This document shows positions 1 to 11,276 of a stretch of 64,000 nt of DNA, piece after piece. This DNA is from Rhynchopus sp. YZ270_cl-10 (Eukaryota > Euglenozoa > Diplonemea > Diplonemida > Diplonemidae): the NCBI GenBank assembly GCA_964035575.1, contig OZ037836.1:1054001-1118000 (forward strand). The letters are read 5' to 3'. Below the pieces are notes generated by a model, which was not told the origin of the DNA, made no database searches, and worked only from the letters and a program-made list of their open reading frames with translations. A program made the translations under genes and the position numbers. Within the stretch, counting starts at the first letter, position 1. Each line of letters opens with the position of its first letter.

Positions 1-1905
1 ACTTTTTCTCCCCTCTCCCCCCCCTTCTCCCCTTTCTTCTTCTTTTTTGGCTATTTTTATTTCGTTCACATAGCCTAGATTCGGACCTGTTTTCAGGCCG
101 ACCGTGTACAGCCGGGTAGAGCTTGACAACGCCAACAGCTGTGGTCCAAGGAGGTCCCCAGTGTTGTCTGCCAATCCCCTTAACCCAACAAAAGACTACA
201 ATATAAAAACAATCTAGACAAAGCCGCCCCCATCCCCGTCCAGGCAAAATAAAAAAAAAAAGCATGAATTGGGCTGTTTTGAGCATCTAGAGTTTATTCC
301 CCAGCCATTTTCTGTACCGCCAGTGCACTTTGTATGGGCCAGCGCCTTGTCAAAAAATCGAAAAATCTCAAAAAAAAAAATTTTTTTTTCGGGAAAATTT
401 CGACCACTGAGGTGGGTCTTTGGGCACCAAAAAATGCAAAAAAAATGCAAAAATCGGGTGTTTTGACCATCTGTGGTTACACAAAACACACTTCTGTGTA
501 CAAGCCTACACCAATACAGTGGTAATACAAGGCGATTTTTGACCAAAAAAAAAATATTTTTTTTCGCCCAAAATCGGGCGTGGTACGTCATAAAATGGCC
601 CAAAATATCCAAGGAAAACCTTAGATTGGGCAAATTATGAAAAAAATTTTCAAGTCAAATTTTCAACCAAAATACGGTCATTTTGTTCACACAGTGATTC
701 TACGTCATGCTAGCTTCCTGTGCAGAACTCCAGCAATTCACCAATGCCGGCATCTATCTTTCCATTATCGCCATTGCACTTCGTGTGTTACCAACGTGCT
801 CAAGAAATGGCGTGCTGTCACACTCCAACCAGAGTATCGAACCCGTACGTACATAACGGAGATCCACGAGCCCACCCAAAGGCGGAGGGTCTAGCCGAAG
901 GCGGACGAGCTAGCCCAATCCGGACGAGCGAGCCTCATAAAGCACACCAGCTCCAATCTGACGGGGAACTTCGAGCCTCCAAGCCCAGAGAAAGAACCTG
1001 GCCACCGGAGGGCCCTAACGGCCCGACGAGGAGGCGCCCCATAGGGCGCTGGGGCCAAGGGACTTAAGTCGCCCTAACGCTTCGCTAAGTACCTGGAAAA
1101 ATCCCTAAGGAAAAAAGTGGAAAAAAAGTGTCTCAAAATTGACATCTATTTTTTGACCTTTTTGCTGGGTAGGTTTGGGTCGGTCCGACCTGACCCTACT
1201 GAGTCGGTTTAAGTCGGATTGGTAGCCTTGTCCCCTATCATCTCCCCTCTTCCCCCTTTTAATACAAGGGCAGTCTCGTGACTATGTAACCTACAAAACC
1301 ACCATTTAAGCACCTCAGTATCATACCCCATCTAAGCACCCTCAACCCTCATCCACACAGATTCGCCTCCTTAAACCTGCAAACCTGCAAACCTGCAAAC
1401 CTTCTAACACCTCAGAGGGCAAGGCCCGCAAACCCTTATTCCAATGGAAGAATTTTTCAAAAATTCTCTATACTTCCTATGACTGGACCCAACTCCCCTC
1501 ACTATTTTTCCCTAAAAAAACGCAAAAAACGCCCAAAAAATTCTGCCAAAAATATCAAAAATATCAAAAATGCGCATTTTTGCCGTGCCTCCACCACCCC
1601 TTCTTTATTTATTCGTTGTTCTTTGTTGATCGCATCCATCCTTTTTTCGAACCCCAAAAGTCCCGCAAAAACCCCGAAAACCCCTGTCCTGAAGTAAGAC
1701 TCATGGCACCCGAAGAACGCGTCTTTCATTTCCAGACGTATTGCATACTCATACAAAAAAATAAGACATGGGTTTTTGTGGGGATTCTTTTGCTTTTTGC
1801 AGCACAGAGTAAAATACCACAATGTGTGGAACGTCTTGCTCAGCACAGCTCTCCTCTCGCACTAAGTAGTAGTCTGTGCCACGGTGAGCAAGACTGTGCC
1901 CCTCT
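1..1905. other. No gene recognised; homopolymer-rich noncoding DNA
   Basis: I see no convincing protein gene here. Runs of A, T and C dominate. A more GC-rich stretch at about 790-1080 has no protein frame I trust. The final part (about 1912 onward) is the first position that matches the 3' flank of the Ubl-LRR genes at 26797 and 58930. The 532-residue gene found next to those two copies is absent here, so unit I is truncated or rearranged on this side. Confidence 0.5.
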
Positions 1906-2788
1906 TCTTCTCCGAACCAGAGGACGCAAGCAGACATACTGCCAGAGACCCTCCACCTCGGGGAGGTGCTGCCCTGCCACCAACACACCACGTCGTCATT
2001 GTGCGTGTCTCTGTCGCTTCTGGCTTTGCTCGGGGGATTCGTCTCTGCTTCGTTTCGGACGTGCTTCAACCACAAGCTTACTCAGCTCGCCGTTCCTCAC
2101 TTCGTTGGACACAACCCTGCTGCAGCCGGAAAGGTAAATGCTCGTCAACGAAGTGCAGCCCTCAGCAAATTCCGTAGTGTGAGTAAAAGGATTCAAACCA
2201 ATCGACGTCACGTTCCTGAGTGGTGATAAATCCAGGGTTGTTAAGCTGCTGCAGTACACGAGGATATATGAACCCACCTGCGTCACATTGCTGAGTGGAG
2301 ACAAATCCAGGGTCGTTAAGCTGCTGCAGTTCGCAAGGAACCACGTACCAACCTGCGTCACATTGACGAGTGGAGATAAATCGATAGTCGTTAAGCTCTT
2401 GCAGCCGGAAAGAAAGCTGGTCTCGATCTGCGTCACATTGCTGAGTGGTGACAAATCGAGGGTTGTTAAGCTGATGCAGCTCGAAAGGAACCTCGCACCA
2501 ACCTGCGTAACATTGCTCAACCCAGAGAGGTCGATACTTGTCAACGAGGTGCAGTTGTACAGGAACCTGTCTCCAATGTGAGTCACAATGGACTCAGCAC
2601 TGAGATCAAGTCTCGTCAACGAAGTGCGCACCAAGAAGTCATTCGGAATGACAGTCGCAACCTCCGCCTGCAGACGCAAACACGCCACCTCAGGATCCTC
2701 CACACTCTCCAACTTCTTGGCTGTGATGTCGGTCTCACCCAACGCATGAAGCTCTGCAATGGCTTCGTACTTCTGCGTTTTTGTGAGG

Positions 2789-3520
2789 TGGGGGCCCGTT
2801 TTCGATGCATGCACCCCTATCCGAGATAGGTGATACAATACATCGTGGGGGTGATGTTACATAAGTCCATCACCGCCCCTGCTGTGCCCATCCTTCTGCT
2901 TCGTCTGCTTCTTCTTGAAGAAGCCTCCCAGCGTCGTCTGTCGCCCCTTCGAGGTGTCGTGGTGGCGGCGGCAGCAGTGCTCCAGCGTACTCTTCTCTTG
3001 CACACAGTTCCCGCACCTCGAGAGTCTATGCTTAGTGCATGCTTCGTGTCGGATCGGTAACCCGTCGTCGTTGGAGTGGTGCGCAAAGCAGCAATGCATC
3101 AGGTCTGCCTGGGCGTTCTTCGAGCAGGCATCACACTTCGTCTTCCGGTGCAGCACACATATCGCAAACTGGAAGATCGGAACCGCTCCTTCAGGTGCCT
3201 TCACGGGTGCATCCCCTGGACGCACGTGCTCATGGTGCCGGTAGCGAGCATGCGCAGATGTCTCCTGTTCAGCCCGCTGGATGAATGGTAGTGCCCTCCT
3301 GCCTCTAACTTCTGTGGAGGGGTACGCCGTCTCAGCAGAATACTCCCCCATCCATGTACCTCTCGCTCTATCGCCACCACGGAGCTCCACCTCAGACATG
3401 CCTTCGGAGCTGCGTTGCAGACGGTACGCCACACCAGCATCGTATAGCGCACGCAATGCCTTCAACGTTTCTTCTCCGCCGGCAAAGATAGGACGGCGGT
3501 CGATGCCTGTGATGGCGTTT
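2789..3520 (-). other. Insertion in copy I flanked by a 17-bp direct repeat
   Basis: The intact sister gene at 59700 reads straight through this point. Here the sequence TCTGCGTTTTTGTGAGG occurs at both edges (ending 2788, and at 3521-3537). No terminal inverted repeat or poly(A) was seen. A 17-bp flanking repeat is longer than that of the cut-and-paste elements elsewhere in the window. It fits target-primed or repair-mediated insertion of a gene fragment. Minus-strand coding sequence fills almost the whole insert. Confidence 0.6.
2857..3519 (-). CDS. Cys/His-rich protein fragment with a PIP-box-like tail (5' partial)
   Basis: The frame is open from the insert edge to a TAA at 2857, with no good ATG at its beginning, so the 5' end is probably missing. 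Early residues read AENAITGIDRRPIFAGGEET. The C-terminal half holds two similar modules: CVLHRKTKCDACSKN...HCCFAHH and CTKHRLSRCGNCVQE...HCCRRHH, that is C-x2-H-x3/4-C-x2-C-xn-HCC-x2-HH, which look zinc-binding. Shortly after comes QTTLGGFF, which fits the PCNA-interacting consensus Q-x-x-(L/I/M)-x-x-(F/Y)-(F/Y) and is followed by lysines. By established family rules such a tail would tether a protein to the replication clamp. I do not recognise the protein. Function is inferred from motifs only, and expression from this locus is unproven. Confidence 0.5.
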   Translation of the reverse strand, partial: NAITGIDRRPIFAGGEETLKALRALYDAGVAYRLQRSSEGMSEVELRGGDRARGTWMGEYSAETAYPSTEVRGRRALPFIQRAEQETSAHARYRHHEHVRPGDAPVKAPEGAVPIFQFAICVLHRKTKCDACSKNAQADLMHCCFAHHSNDDGLPIRHEACTKHRLSRCGNCVQEKSTLEHCCRRHHDTSKGRQTTLGGFFKKKQTKQKDGHSRGGDGLM

Positions 3521-3734
3521 TCTGCGTTTTTGTGAGGATGATTGTGTCACCAGCACTCAGCTGCGTCATGTCCGCTCCTTCTCCCATCGCTTCGTCTCCG
3601 AAACTCATGCAAAAGCCGCCTTCAGGCAACCCCATTGCAGACGCCACCTTCCGCCGCAAGCCCTCCACTGTGTCATCTTCACCCACCTCGACTGTGTGCT
3701 GATTCGTGTCGAAACCCTTGATGTTCAGGTCCAT

Positions 3735-4517
3735 GTCTTTGTTGTGGTTTTGTGTTCTGATCTCTGTGTGTGGTGGTGGGGTGTGGAGGACAAGCCTGCA
3801 GTCCTTTTCAAGAACCTTGCCAACAACAACTGTGGGAAGAAGGGCCTCTCTCCCGACTCGAGAGCATCTGTCCCCCACTGGTCGCCAGCACCTCTAACTG
3901 TGATGAGCCCCTCCCCTGACACTGTACCAGAACACAGAGGATGAACCCGAAACCAGAATGTACCTGAAGCAGAGTTGGAATACAAAGCCCTCTCGTGAAC
4001 AGTGTACCTTGGTACAAGGACCGGCTGTACCGGGGGGTGGACACCCAACCATCCATTTCGTGGTTTACATCTGATATGTGCTACTCCCGCTTCCACTCAT
4101 CAGCCAGATGAACGGGGATCATTGCAAACACAGCCTGCATGATGTAGGGTCCTCTGCCCGTTTCGCAGTGTGGAGAGGCTATAGAGGAGCACACACTCTG
4201 CGTCGCTAAGTTGGGCGGAGGACCTAAACTTGACTTGAAATACAGTGTCCCTTTGGTGCATGACTTGAAACCATGCAGTCCGACATCCATTTCGTGGTTC
4301 ATATCCTAAAAAAGGGGTCTTGTGGGGTGATATCCTTTTTTCCTTTTTCAAATGAAAACTTGGTTGTTTAGTACAGACACCCGAGGATGTGCTCCACTAT
4401 ACAACCCTTTTTTGTTTTCTCGTCTCGAAACCTTTTGGGTGATGCGAGTACAGCATATAAAGTGGGAGTGATAGTGTGAACAACACCACTGGGATGCTGA
4501 ACAACAGATATCATATA
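3735..4517. repeat. 5' flank of Ubl-LRR gene, unit I copy
   Basis: This stretch matches the flanks at 27819-28435 and 59925-60640 in the same order, with insertions and deletions. It probably contains the minus-strand promoter region, but I recognise no element. It ends with the dispersed module TGAAAACTTGGTTG...GTGCTCCACTAT (about 4358-4404) and the sequence TCTCGTCTCGAAACC (about 4420), which serves as the empty site for two hAT insertions in unit II. Confidence 0.7.
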
Positions 4518-4875
4518 CAGTGAGACAGACAAACACCGGAGAGGTAAAAACTAAGGTGGATTTTGGAATTTCAAAAGTCTAAGGAGGGTTTTTTACCCAT
4601 CTGATGTTTTTACCCCATCAGTGTTTTTTACCCCCTGGGCATGAGAATTTTGATGGAAAGTCCCATCCTTTTCCCCAATATCTCACCTCATTTCCCCCAT
4701 GAGAATTTTCCATGTTACCCCAAAGTACGATGTCCACTGAGAAAAACACCGGTGGGGTAGGAACATAGGTGGGGTAAAAAAAACACCGGAGGGGTAATAA
4801 CCAAGGTGGATTTTGGAATTTCAAAACTCTAAGGAGGGTTGCTTTTCCCCCCCACCGATGTTTGTTGTCTTACTG
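4518..4875. mobile_element. Tc1/mariner-type MITE with TA target duplication
   Basis: The ends are inverted: CAGTGAGACAGACAAACACC at the left and the related inverted sequence ending TTTGTTGTCTTACTG at the right. TA flanks both ends (4516-4517 and 4876-4877). Removing the element and one TA gives GATATCATATATTTCCACC, which is exactly the sequence at about 31160 in unit II. It has no coding capacity. Insertion postdates the segment duplication. Confidence 0.8.
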
Positions 4876-6231
4876 TATTTCCACCAAAAAGCTGTAAAAG
4901 AAACTAGAAAAGGGGGAGGGGAGAGGGAAGGGAAAAGGTGAAGTTGATAGTGCAAGACAACACCCTAGGTATAACCTAGGAACTGAAGTCCCAAAGAAGG
5001 GGCTCTCGGAGCCCTCTCTCTGGGAGTGAAAAATAATAAAAAAAGAAGCAAATGAAACCTGAATTATACAAAGCCCTCTCGTGAACAGTGTACCTTGGTA
5101 CAATGACCAGGCTGTACCAGGGGTGGACATCCAACCATGCAGTCCTACATCCATTTCGTGGTTTACTCATCTGATAAAGAAAAAGGTTATATTTTCCCTT
5201 CCTTCAAAACTTCACACACAACGCTTTTTGGTTTTTGGGAGACACACAAGGTGCCAGATTCTATGATAAGCACGGAACCATCCTGCACCTGTTTGTCATA
5301 TTGTTTCCCGTGCAATATATGAAAAAACGTTTCGCACTCGAAACTAGGGAAAAAAGTAAAAAAAAATGAAACTTGGAATGCAAAGCTTGGGACACTGTGT
5401 TCCTAAAGAAACAGAGGAAGAGGACGTAGGGCTGAACCTAAGCTGTTGTGCTTTGTCACTAAAAACTAAAAACTAAAAACTAAAAAAAGCAAAAAAGCAA
5501 AAAAAGCAAAAAAAAAAGCAAAGACAATAGAAAGCTATCGCGAGGGGAAAGGGTGGGGGGTGGCTAAACAAGGTAGCTGGAAAGTGTCACTTCGTCGTTC
5601 CCTCACCCTTTCTTGTAGTTGTTTTGATGCGTTGACGCTTCCACACACACTATCTCTCACCTGTTGGGTGGTGGTGTTGCGGAGCACGGTTGGGTGAACG
5701 ACGTTGACACTTTCCGCTCACAATAGTAGTGTGCGTTATATTTGGAAAAAAGGGGAAATGGTTCTCTGGTATGCTCTGATTTTATGTGTGTGCTTATTTT
5801 GTTGTATCGACAATCACCTACCGAGGTAGGTGATTGTCGATACTGGGATTAGGCATTTTTTGTTTTTTTTTTTTGGAAAAATTGGTGGAGTAGTGTAGTT
5901 GCCTCGGTTGGGTTGCCACAGATCTGCAATCTCCACTGTCATTTTTTAAGCAATAAACACGACTTTGAGCTGCTTTTTCACTTCATAGCAAATAAAGCAC
6001 TCGAAAAAAAATGCAAAAAAGGACCCCCATTATTTTGCTATTTTTTTTTTTTATTTTGTTTTTTAAACTGGCTTTCTTCCTTGCTTTCGTTTTTTTTTTT
6101 GTTTTCTTTATCTATTTTCTTTTTTTGAAAACTTGGTTGTATTAGTGTAGACACCCGAGGATGAACTCCACTATACTTCAGCCTATAGTACATTTCAATG
6201 AACTTCTTGTTTTTTTTTTTTTTTTTAAATT
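4876..6231. other. Noncoding host repeat blocks; no gene
   Basis: The block parallels 31180-31390 and 60650-60800, then has a unique stretch. The segment at about 5195-5350 recurs at 9090-9245. Long A/T runs make short open frames here untrustworthy. Confidence 0.6.
5804..5843. repeat. 40-base palindrome, head of a dispersed RNA-like repeat
   Basis: Two 19-base arms, GTATCGACAATCACCTACC and its complement, flank a 2-base centre. The single-arm form recurs with downstream structured sequence at about 8258-8370, 14098-14160, 14375-14495, 17978-18100, 48950-49015 and 49033-49095. Confidence 0.8.
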
Positions 6232-6761
6232 CAGGGTTTTATCCAGGATTCTGGGTTTTTGGGCCTCAGGGTACCAAAGCCGCCCCCAGGGAGTGTTTCT
6301 CACACGCAAACTTCAGTACGGAAGAGAAATCATAATCGCTGTAACTCGGTTATCGCTGTTTTCACCGTCCTGGCCTGATAAGAGACAAGAGCTGAGGTAT
6401 CTGCGCGTTCACTTTGTTCTTAGACCGTCTGACCACAGCTTTGGTGTAACTTTGTCGGGTAAACCTGTTACACCAACTCTCTGCTTAGAGTACCAGTCGC
6501 AAAAAAACTTTGAGCAACTGGACGTCATGAGTGTTGTCGTGGAGGGGTACGATGGGGGACACTGTCATTTTTTAATCCCCAACTTTTTTTTTTTTTGGGC
6601 TTCTTTTGACAGCGAGCGATCCAATTGCTCTCCACAGTAGGGTTTCGTCAGGGTGATATGGGACCCCCCTTCCCTATGTACCCCCTATAGAAAAAAAAAA
6701 AATCTGGAAAAATCCTCAGGGGGTACAATGTACCCCCCTATACCCCCTGGATAAAACCCTG
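6232..6761. mobile_element. Non-autonomous hAT-like element, CAGGGTTTTATCCAGG ends
   Basis: A perfect 16-base terminal inverted repeat bounds 530 bp. The flanking octamers (tttaaatt, ttaatttt) are similar but not identical, so the target duplication is uncertain. A 159-codon open frame overlaps it but has no protein-like features. Confidence 0.6.
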
Positions 6762-7599
6762 TTAATTTTTCCTCAAAAGAGGAAAACAAGAAATGGTAAC
6801 TCTAGATAGGAATTTCATATACATTATTTTCTGACGAAAAGAAGGCATAGAGGGCGCTACAAAGCCGTACCCTTGCTTTTTTTCTTGTTTGTTTGTTTGC
6901 TTGTTTGTGGTTAGATAACAAATTTACTTGGTTAAGATAGCAAACTTTTTTGATTGCCCAATCCCCCTTTTTCTCCACTTTCCAATTTATGTTGCACGCT
7001 TTGCAACTTGCAAGATGAAGAAGTTCTGGAACAACTCACATCCTCTTCACCACAAACGCTTTTCCCACCCCGGAAACATGCTGGGTTTTGAAGATGGCCT
7101 AATGGGGGCAACAATACAAGCACCACTCGGATCCAGGTTTGGGGGGGTGTGAGGGCAGTGTCATTTCACTGGAGGGGAAAAGGGGGGAAGAAGAAAGAAA
7201 ACTTGAAAGACGAATGTGCCTCTTGTGCATACACATCTGAAGAAAGTGTGAAATAGCACGGACACTAAGTGGGGTGGGTAAAGATGGGATGGGAAAGGGG
7301 AATGGGGTACAGAGCACAAAATATCAAGATATAATTTTCAATCGCAAGATGGAGTTGTATCCACCAGCGTCGTCTCCTCTTTTTTTGTAAATTTAAAAAA
7401 AGAGTCTTTGTTGAAATTTTCTGGCTTTTCTGAACTTTTTCCAGCTACTTTTCTGGTCGAGTAGCTATTTTCACTTTTTTGGTGTATGAGTAGGTTTTCT
7501 GGGTGGGAGACTGGATTCTGGGTGGTACAGTGGTGTGTCTGGGCACAGGCACCTGGGAACGCTGGTGTATTTTCAGCCCAGGTACCCAGGTGCCTGCCC
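6762..7599. repeat. Host repeat block, unit I copy (7088-7320 conserved); no gene
   Basis: The part from about 7100 to 7320 (beginning CTAATGGGGGCAACAATAC) is nearly identical to 39405-39625 and 63098-63315 in units II and III. An inverted pair around GTTGAAATTTTCTGGCTTT (about 7410 and 7820) encloses the neighbouring tandem array. Confidence 0.7.
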
Positions 7600-7789
7600 C
7601 AGGTACACAGGTACACAGGTACACAGGTACACAGGTACACAGGTACACAGGTACACAGGTACACAGGTACACAGGTACACAGGTACACAGGTACACAGGT
7701 ACACAGGTACACAGGTACACAGGTACACAGGTACACAGGTACACAGGTACACAGGTACACAGGTACACAGGTACACAGGTACACAGGTA
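7600..7789. repeat. Tandem array of the 8-mer ACACAGGT, about 23 copies
   Basis: The copies are almost perfect. All frames on both strands stay open through it, giving spurious open frames. A three-copy remnant appears at about 42850-42875. Confidence 0.97.
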
Positions 7790-10128
7790 AAACCCGTTAA
7801 AATTTTGTATGAAAGTTCCTCAAAGCCAGAAAATTTCAACAAAGCCCTGTTTTCACACCTCCCAAAAAGTCGTTTTCTCTTGATTCGTGATTTCAGAGTG
7901 TGCACTCAGAAAACACTCATCAAGAAAACGACTTTTCTGGTCGGTAAAAAATAGCTATTTGTTTTGTTTTTTGTTCTTTTGCATGAAAAAGTAGGGTTCA
8001 GCCAGTACACCTTTTCCCTAATTGTGTAGCATAGACCCTCGCTGCAGTAGCGAGGCAATGGGCTGACTAAAAAACTGTAAAAGTAAAAAGTGGTTTCGAG
8101 CTGTCTGCTCCTCTACAAATAATATAGCACAAAAAAATAATATTTTTTTTCTGTTTTATTTTAGACTGCTCCCATTGGATAGCAGCCACGATGTTGAGAG
8201 GGTATAGCGTAACGATAGTAGTGTAGACATTTTTGATGATCTTCACTGTTGGTATATTGCTGTATCGACAAATCACCTACCGAGGTAGGATCTACACAAT
8301 GTCGCCCGAAGGCTTTATACTTAATCGGTATGGACGGAGGCCATCCTCAACCCTAGAAAGTAGCCTTTTTTTCCCCCTTTTTCTTTTTTGAAAACTTGGT
8401 TGTTTTAGTGTAGACTGAGGGTTTCGCTTTTTTTTACGTAGTTTTTTTAGTGCAGATACCCGAAGATGAACACCACTCTATTTTTTTCTTTTCTTTCAAT
8501 TGCCGTGCTTTTAAGTTATGGTAAGAGCAAGACAGAGCAAGGGGAGATGGGTGTGTGGGGTAGTTGAGTTCTATCAAAAGAATTGGGTTAGAACGAGTTG
8601 AGAGCTGTTGAGTTGCGGGGTGTCTGAGAGATCTCTGGGGGTTGGAAGGTTGTTTTTGTTTTTTTGGTTTTGCTAATCTGTATTTTTTTGTATAGTATTT
8701 CACTGTAGTACTTTGTAAGTTGAGAGGTAGGTGCGCTTCTTTGTTGCGACTAACTCCTGTTAAAGCCTCACTACAAGAAAAGAAATGTTTAAAAAAAAGG
8801 AATATTTTTCAAAAAAAATATTTTGATGTCGTTAGCAAACGGGTAAAGAAGGTCTGGTTTCGGCGGTCTGCTCCAATCTATGGGGGGTTTGAAAATTATT
8901 TTTATTTGTTTTGAAAGTGCTTTGTGCTCTGTTTAATTTTGCTTGAGTTTTGAAGACGTGGGGTTGGAAAGGAAGGGCGCGTTACTTTGTATGAGATTAC
9001 GACTCCTTTCTCAGCCATTGTCAAATGTCCTTGTTACGTGTTTGGTTATTTGCTTGTCTTCGTTGAAAGAAACGGAAAATTTATTTTTCCTTCCTTCAAA
9101 ACTTCACACAACGCTTTTTGGTTTTTGGGAGACACACAAAGGTGCCAGGTTCTATGATAAGCACGGAACCACCCTGCACCTGTTTGTCATTTTGTTTCCC
9201 GTGCAATACATGGAGAAACGTTTCGCACTCGAAACTAGGGAAAAAGGGGGGGGAAAAAATCTTGGAAGAAAGTAGGGAGCGGAGGGAGCGGAGGGAGGGA
9301 AAGCTTTTTGATAAAAAATTAGCGAGATACAAAATAATATATGGGGTGGGTAGATGTGGTGGGTACATATGGGGTGGGTGGGGTGGATACCTGGGTGCAC
9401 ACGACGGTGAAGTAAATAACTTGACTTGTGGTTTCACCGTTGGTTTACAACGGTGAAACCACAAAATAAAACTACACGACAAGTCATTTACTTCACCGTC
9501 GTGCAGACACCTCCAAGGCGTATGCAGCATGTATGTTGATAATACTATGATGTCAAAAGCTATCTTCACGCAGAAAAGAAAGAAAAGTTTATAAGATGAT
9601 TCTAAGCCTCTCGTGCTTAGTCACCTTGAAGAAAAAAAAAGGGGGGAATTGAAACCACACTCCTACTTTTTCCTTTTTGTTTTGTGTTTCCCCCACCCTC
9701 CACAAACAATGAAGCAATGTAAACAAAATACTGAAACGCACACACCTCGACCTGTCGGTGAAATGTGGCTCTACTCCAACCCGCCCCAGAATAGAAAAAA
9801 GGAAGGGAGGGGTACGGTGTTCAATTTCCTTTTTAGCATTGCATGGAATCAGAGAAAGGAACAAAGGGGGGAGGGTTTGTTAGTGGTACGTACCTGCTAG
9901 ATGAATGTAAATATGTAGACACCCAAAGTGGATGCAGATGTATCTTGACGTACAAAGCACCTTTGTGACAGTGTACAAAAATAAAAAAGTAAAATAAAAT
10001 CCCCAGCCAGATGAATGTAACAAAACCAAGCTAGGACCCTGGTGGAGATTAGGAATAAAAATAGTGGTTCAACATATGCAATCAATAAATTGGTGGTGGA
10101 GGATAAAAAATAAAAATAATAAAAAACA
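7790..10128. other. Noncoding dispersed repeats; no gene
   Basis: This stretch holds a composite structured repeat (about 8258-8470), a block of about 150 bp at 8512-8660 that recurs at 42487-42630, the 9090-9245 block (also 5195-5350), and 9436-9920, which recurs at about 43100-43565. No open frame here shows protein-like composition. Confidence 0.6.
9396..9505. repeat. Short foldback repeat (double hairpin)
   Basis: Outer arms TGCACACGACGGTGAAGTAA and ATTTACTTCACCGTCGTGCA enclose an inner inverted pair TGGTTTCACCGTTG / CAACGGTGAAACCA. Related hairpins lie at about 14540-14625, 43100-43175 and 55555-55665. Confidence 0.75.
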
Positions 10129-10219
10129 CATGGCTTCATAAATATATTCAATATTTTTTTTCACGTTTTTTTCAATATCAATATATTGATCAATATCACG
10201 TAGGAAATTTTCAATATAT

Positions 10220-11276
10220 GGCAGCGTCCGCGAAAGACCCCCCCCTAAAGCTAACATCCATGCTTATTGGTATTTCACTAATTAACATTTTGGTATTTTA
10301 TAAGATTTTTTTTTTAAAATGAACTCAGAGTTAAGTTTCTGAGTTCATTAAAAAAAAAATCGGTGAAAAATTCCGAGTAGGTATTAATTTAGATAGGAAA
10401 AGCTATGTCAACAGCTATGTGTCCCCATATTTTACCTGTAAATACTAAGGATATAGGAAGGAATTCACTAATATCTGTCTCTAAACCCATTACCAAAAAG
10501 GGGGGGGGGGGGGAGGAAAGGGGGGTGGAGGCTTGTCGCCCCCTCCGAACACTCTAAATAGAGCGCGAAAGAGCTTCACGATCCGGGTCGTCTGCGGCGA
10601 CGCCGACTTTCTCGCAGAAACCCCCCTTTTTTGAGTGACCCTATTGACCTCTGTGATGAGTCTCTCCAAGAGTTACAGACAATTGTCCGCCTGTTCCTCC
10701 TCTTCCTCCTTCGTCTCGCTCTCATTGTCCTCCTGGGGTGCCGGTGATGCAACTACAGGAGTAGTAAACGGCGGACACCCCTTTTCTCCTGGTGGTTGTC
10801 TTCTGCATATGGAGAGACATATGCTTCGAGCTCCACACCTCGCGCATCCAGCTCCTCGCGTCCCACCCTTTGTCCCCCTGCCAGTGAACCCCTGCATACA
10901 CCTGCAGCTCGGCGAAGTTTTTTAGGCCTCGGAAAGGCCGGGTTTTCAGCTCCTGAGCGAATGCTTTGGCTGCTGATTCCATTTCCCCCTGTTGTGTTGT
11001 TCTGTGGGTGGTTATATGGGTGTTTGTGAGGATTTCCTTGTATATCCTTAGTATTTACAGGTAAAATAAGGGGACACATAGCTGTTGACATAGCTTTTCC
11101 TATCTAAATTAATACCTACTCGGAATTTTTCACCGATTTTTTTTTTAATGAACTCAGAAACTTAACTCTGAGTTCATTTTAAAAAAAAATCTTATAAAAT
11201 ACCAAAATTTTAATTAGTGAAATACCAATAAGCACGGATGTTAGCTTTAGGGGGGGGGTCTTTCGCGGACGCTCCC
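10220..11276. mobile_element. Long-TIR element nested in copy A, carrying gene-like sequence
   Basis: Inverted repeats of about 230 bp start GG(C/G)AGCGTCCGCGAAAG. Copy B of the host element (about 36860) shows the uninterrupted sequence TTTTCAATATATTGACAC, giving a 4-bp ATAT target duplication (or TA, which cannot be separated here). Each arm contains a small internal palindrome around GAACTCAGA. The middle (10500-11000) is GC-rich and gene-like. Confidence 0.8.
10722..10982 (-). pseudogene. Gene fragment inside a transposon, unknown protein
   Basis: The minus-strand frame starts at an ATG (10982) and reads MESAAKAFAQELKTRPFRGL followed by KNFAELQVYAGVHWQGDKGW. Its composition is protein-like and unlike the surrounding DNA. 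After about 65 residues it becomes low in complexity. No family is recognised. It lies between long inverted repeats with no transposase motif. The best reading is a captured piece of a host gene, though it could be the remnant of a gene the element once owned. Confidence 0.4.

Larger units (their letters stand above)
1996..3734 (-). pseudogene. Ubl-LRR protein gene, copy I, split by an insertion
   Basis: This is the first of three paralogues. The ATG at 3734 opens a ubiquitin-like domain of about 68 residues (starts MDLNIKGFDTNQHTVEVGED, ends SAGDTIILTKTQ). The leucine-rich-repeat part (1996-2788) follows only after about 730 bp of foreign sequence. The 17-base sequence TCTGCGTTTTTGTGAGG flanks that insertion on both sides. 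The repeat part keeps an open frame with five FLxxC-type repeats of 23 residues plus a degenerate last one, then the basic tail RPKRSRDESPEQSQKR shared by all copies. Copy I has one LRR more than copies II and III. The insertion changes the reading frame, so a full-length product would need splicing. I call it a probable pseudogene. Whether the insertion is removed as an intron is not visible from the DNA. Confidence 0.75.

Noticed and set aside
780-870. Possible tRNA-like B box (GGTTCGATACT on the minus strand)
   Set aside because: There is no A box at proper spacing, no cloverleaf by eye and no second copy; not enough for a tRNA or SINE call.
2000-2840. Bacterial origin for the leucine-rich repeat genes (BspA-like)
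   Set aside because: The repeat type occurs in bacteria and protists alike; the Ubl domain, codon use shared with neighbours and eukaryotic transposons around them argue against a recent bacterial source.
6161-6640. 159-codon plus-strand frame
   Set aside because: It spans a poly-T tract and the TIR of a small element, and has no recognisable domain.
7338-7954. Long open frames (YLCTCVPV / VHRYTGTQ repeats) on both strands
   Set aside because: They are translations of the 8-mer tandem array; every frame is open because no phase of the unit contains a stop.
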